Positions 63,313-64,000 of a stretch of 64,000 bases of DNA are shown piece by piece. Under the pieces are notes generated by a model that saw only the letters and a list, made by a program, of their open reading frames with translations, was not told the origin of the DNA and made no database searches. Both the position numbers and the translations under genes were made by a program. Position 1 is the first letter of the stretch. Each line of letters starts with the position of its first letter. The DNA is taken from NCBI RefSeq assembly GCF_009765825.1, contig NZ_LMUR01000015.1, forward strand, positions 528,798-592,797. Direction: 5' to 3'. The stretch comes from Granulicella sp. L60 (GTDB lineage Bacteria > Acidobacteriota > Terriglobia > Terriglobales > Acidobacteriaceae).

Positions 63313-64000
63313 TTAAGTGTGGGATTGCATGCGAGGGCGTAGCACAGCGGTCAAAAGCAACATGAATACTCCCACACCGACAAGACTAAGTGTCGGCACC
63401 CGGAACGAACCGGTACGGTCACGTAGGATACCAACCAGAATAGGACCGGTGGCCGCGATGAGATACCCAAAGGTCAGTGTGAAGGCGTTCCACACATCAG
63501 TCTCCTGCACGGTATCTGTGTTATCCAATGGCAATGTCATTCCGAGCGTAAATCCTCCGGCCTGACCGAAGGCAATAAGTGAGACCCACAGGTAAGGGGC
63601 AGATAGAGGGGCTAACGCCAAGCCTGCCAGCCCGATGCAGCAAAGAATGCTCGCCCCAGCAAGCCATCCGCGCCTATCTCGCGAGCGACTCAGAATTCCA
63701 AAGACTGGATTCCCAAGCAGGGAAGCGACTGCGAACGTCGCGAGGATCAGATCGGCCTTTACGTCCGAATACCCCAATTCCCGATAGATGGTAACGGTCC
63801 ATGCCAGGAAGGCGTAAAACAACAGATTGTTCACACCAAAGAAGATGGTGATGGCCCACGCGATTCCCTTGTTTAACGGCAAAGGGACGTCATTTGCAAC
63901 CGCTGTAGTAGCCCCATTCCGACCGGCCGTGCGTACCTTCACCATCGACCAAAATAAAATGGCCCCGACACCGAGGAGCGACCATATGCCAGTGGCAAAG
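63313..64000 (-). CDS. MFS transporter (start outside window)
   Basis: The frame is open to the right edge (beyond 63945), giving at least 229 residues of the C-terminal half. Six membrane helices are evident (GIAWAITIFFGVNNLLFYAFLAW, LILATFAVASLLGNPVFGIL, WLAGASILCCIGLAGLALAPL, LWVSLIAFGQAGGFTLGMTLPL, AFTLTFGYLIAATGPILVGIL and LVGVGVFMLLLTAVL), with the MFS motif SRSRDRRGW between two. Resembles CynX/NimT-type MFS carriers. Substrate unknown. Confidence 0.85.
   Translation of the reverse strand, partial: FATGIWSLLGVGAILFWSMVKVRTAGRNGATTAVANDVPLPLNKGIAWAITIFFGVNNLLFYAFLAWTVTIYRELGYSDVKADLILATFAVASLLGNPVFGILSRSRDRRGWLAGASILCCIGLAGLALAPLSAPYLWVSLIAFGQAGGFTLGMTLPLDNTDTVQETDVWNAFTLTFGYLIAATGPILVGILRDRTGSFRVPTLSLVGVGVFMLLLTAVLRPRMQSHT

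Noticed and set aside
1..64000. CRISPR arrays, insertion sequences and tRNA/rRNA genes
   Set aside because: No direct-repeat arrays, transposase motifs, terminal inverted repeats or tRNA-like cloverleaf sequences were noticed on reading; a dedicated search could still find small ones.

Overview
The window looks like a chromosomal segment of an Acidobacteriota (Terriglobia-type, e.g. Granulicella/Edaphobacter/Terriglobus-like) soil bacterium. This is an inference from gene content: the acidobacterial style of small carboxypeptidase-regulatory-like secreted proteins, a winged-helix/AAA/TPR regulator, many stress families and moderately high GC. I see no rRNA, tRNA, CRISPR array, insertion sequence or prophage. 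Almost every gene is a metabolic, stress or regulatory accessory gene.

Layout. 0-2.7 kb: zinc alcohol dehydrogenase (cut by the window edge), SRPBCC protein, SDR oxidoreductase and a 51-residue hydrophobic peptide. 2.7-10.2 kb: a general-stress block with Mn-catalase, a YflT-like glycine-zipper protein, a BON-domain protein, a histidine kinase and receiver, an iron permease/pyrophosphatase/SRPBCC operon and a YciF-like ferritin-fold protein. 10.4-13.6 kb: a second, paralogous kinase/receiver pair and an MscS channel. 13.7-14.4 kb holds only decayed sequence. 14.4-17.3 kb: RBBP9-type hydrolase and a frameshifted oleate hydratase. 17.9-22.3 kb: DUF427, a membrane protein, then a likely DNA-repair group of AlkB and DUF763 with a divergent Dda/RecD-like helicase. 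22.3-28.7 kb: a DedA-rhodanese fusion and a complete oxalate catabolic set (oxalyl-CoA synthetase, formyl-CoA transferase, oxalyl-CoA decarboxylase). 28.7-41.8 kb: GNAT, outer-membrane porin, two DUF1275 proteins, P3A-type proton ATPase, two universal stress proteins, phosphoketolase, zinc alcohol dehydrogenase and a Crp/Fnr regulator. 42-54 kb: a formaldehyde-dehydrogenase pseudogene, two AraC regulators, alpha/beta hydrolases, Dps, DUF1348, a FixJ-like regulator with a degenerate receiver, and a 1027-residue winged-helix/AAA/TPR regulator. 54-64 kb: frameshifted beta-carbonic-anhydrase-like gene, a MOSC-reductase-ferredoxin fusion, a hydrolase/PPOX/isochorismatase operon, DUF302-rpiA, an ECF sigma factor, aldehyde dehydrogenase and an MFS transporter (cut by the window edge).

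How they work together. The most coherent signal is a probable local Crp/Fnr regulon. Four near-identical palindromes of the form TGTGA-N6-TCACA (three with the core GTGACGGCCGTCAC) lie near the oxalate genes, a DUF1275 gene, the phosphoketolase/USP divergent promoter and the 3' side of the alcohol dehydrogenase. The Crp/Fnr protein at 41.1-41.8 kb has a CRP-type recognition helix (SRETVTR) plus a cysteine-rich N terminus. This suggests a redox- or oxygen-responsive carbon and energy programme. The second group of interest is DUF763-AlkB-helicase, where DUF763 ends in QLNLF, resembling a beta-clamp-binding peptide.

A caution: four genes that otherwise look conserved are each split by a single-base indel, mostly at short homopolymers (near 3965, 7627, 16971 and 54714). 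Either the assembly has residual indel errors or these genes are freshly inactivated; the sequence alone cannot decide. All family assignments are from reading the translated sequence, with no database search.
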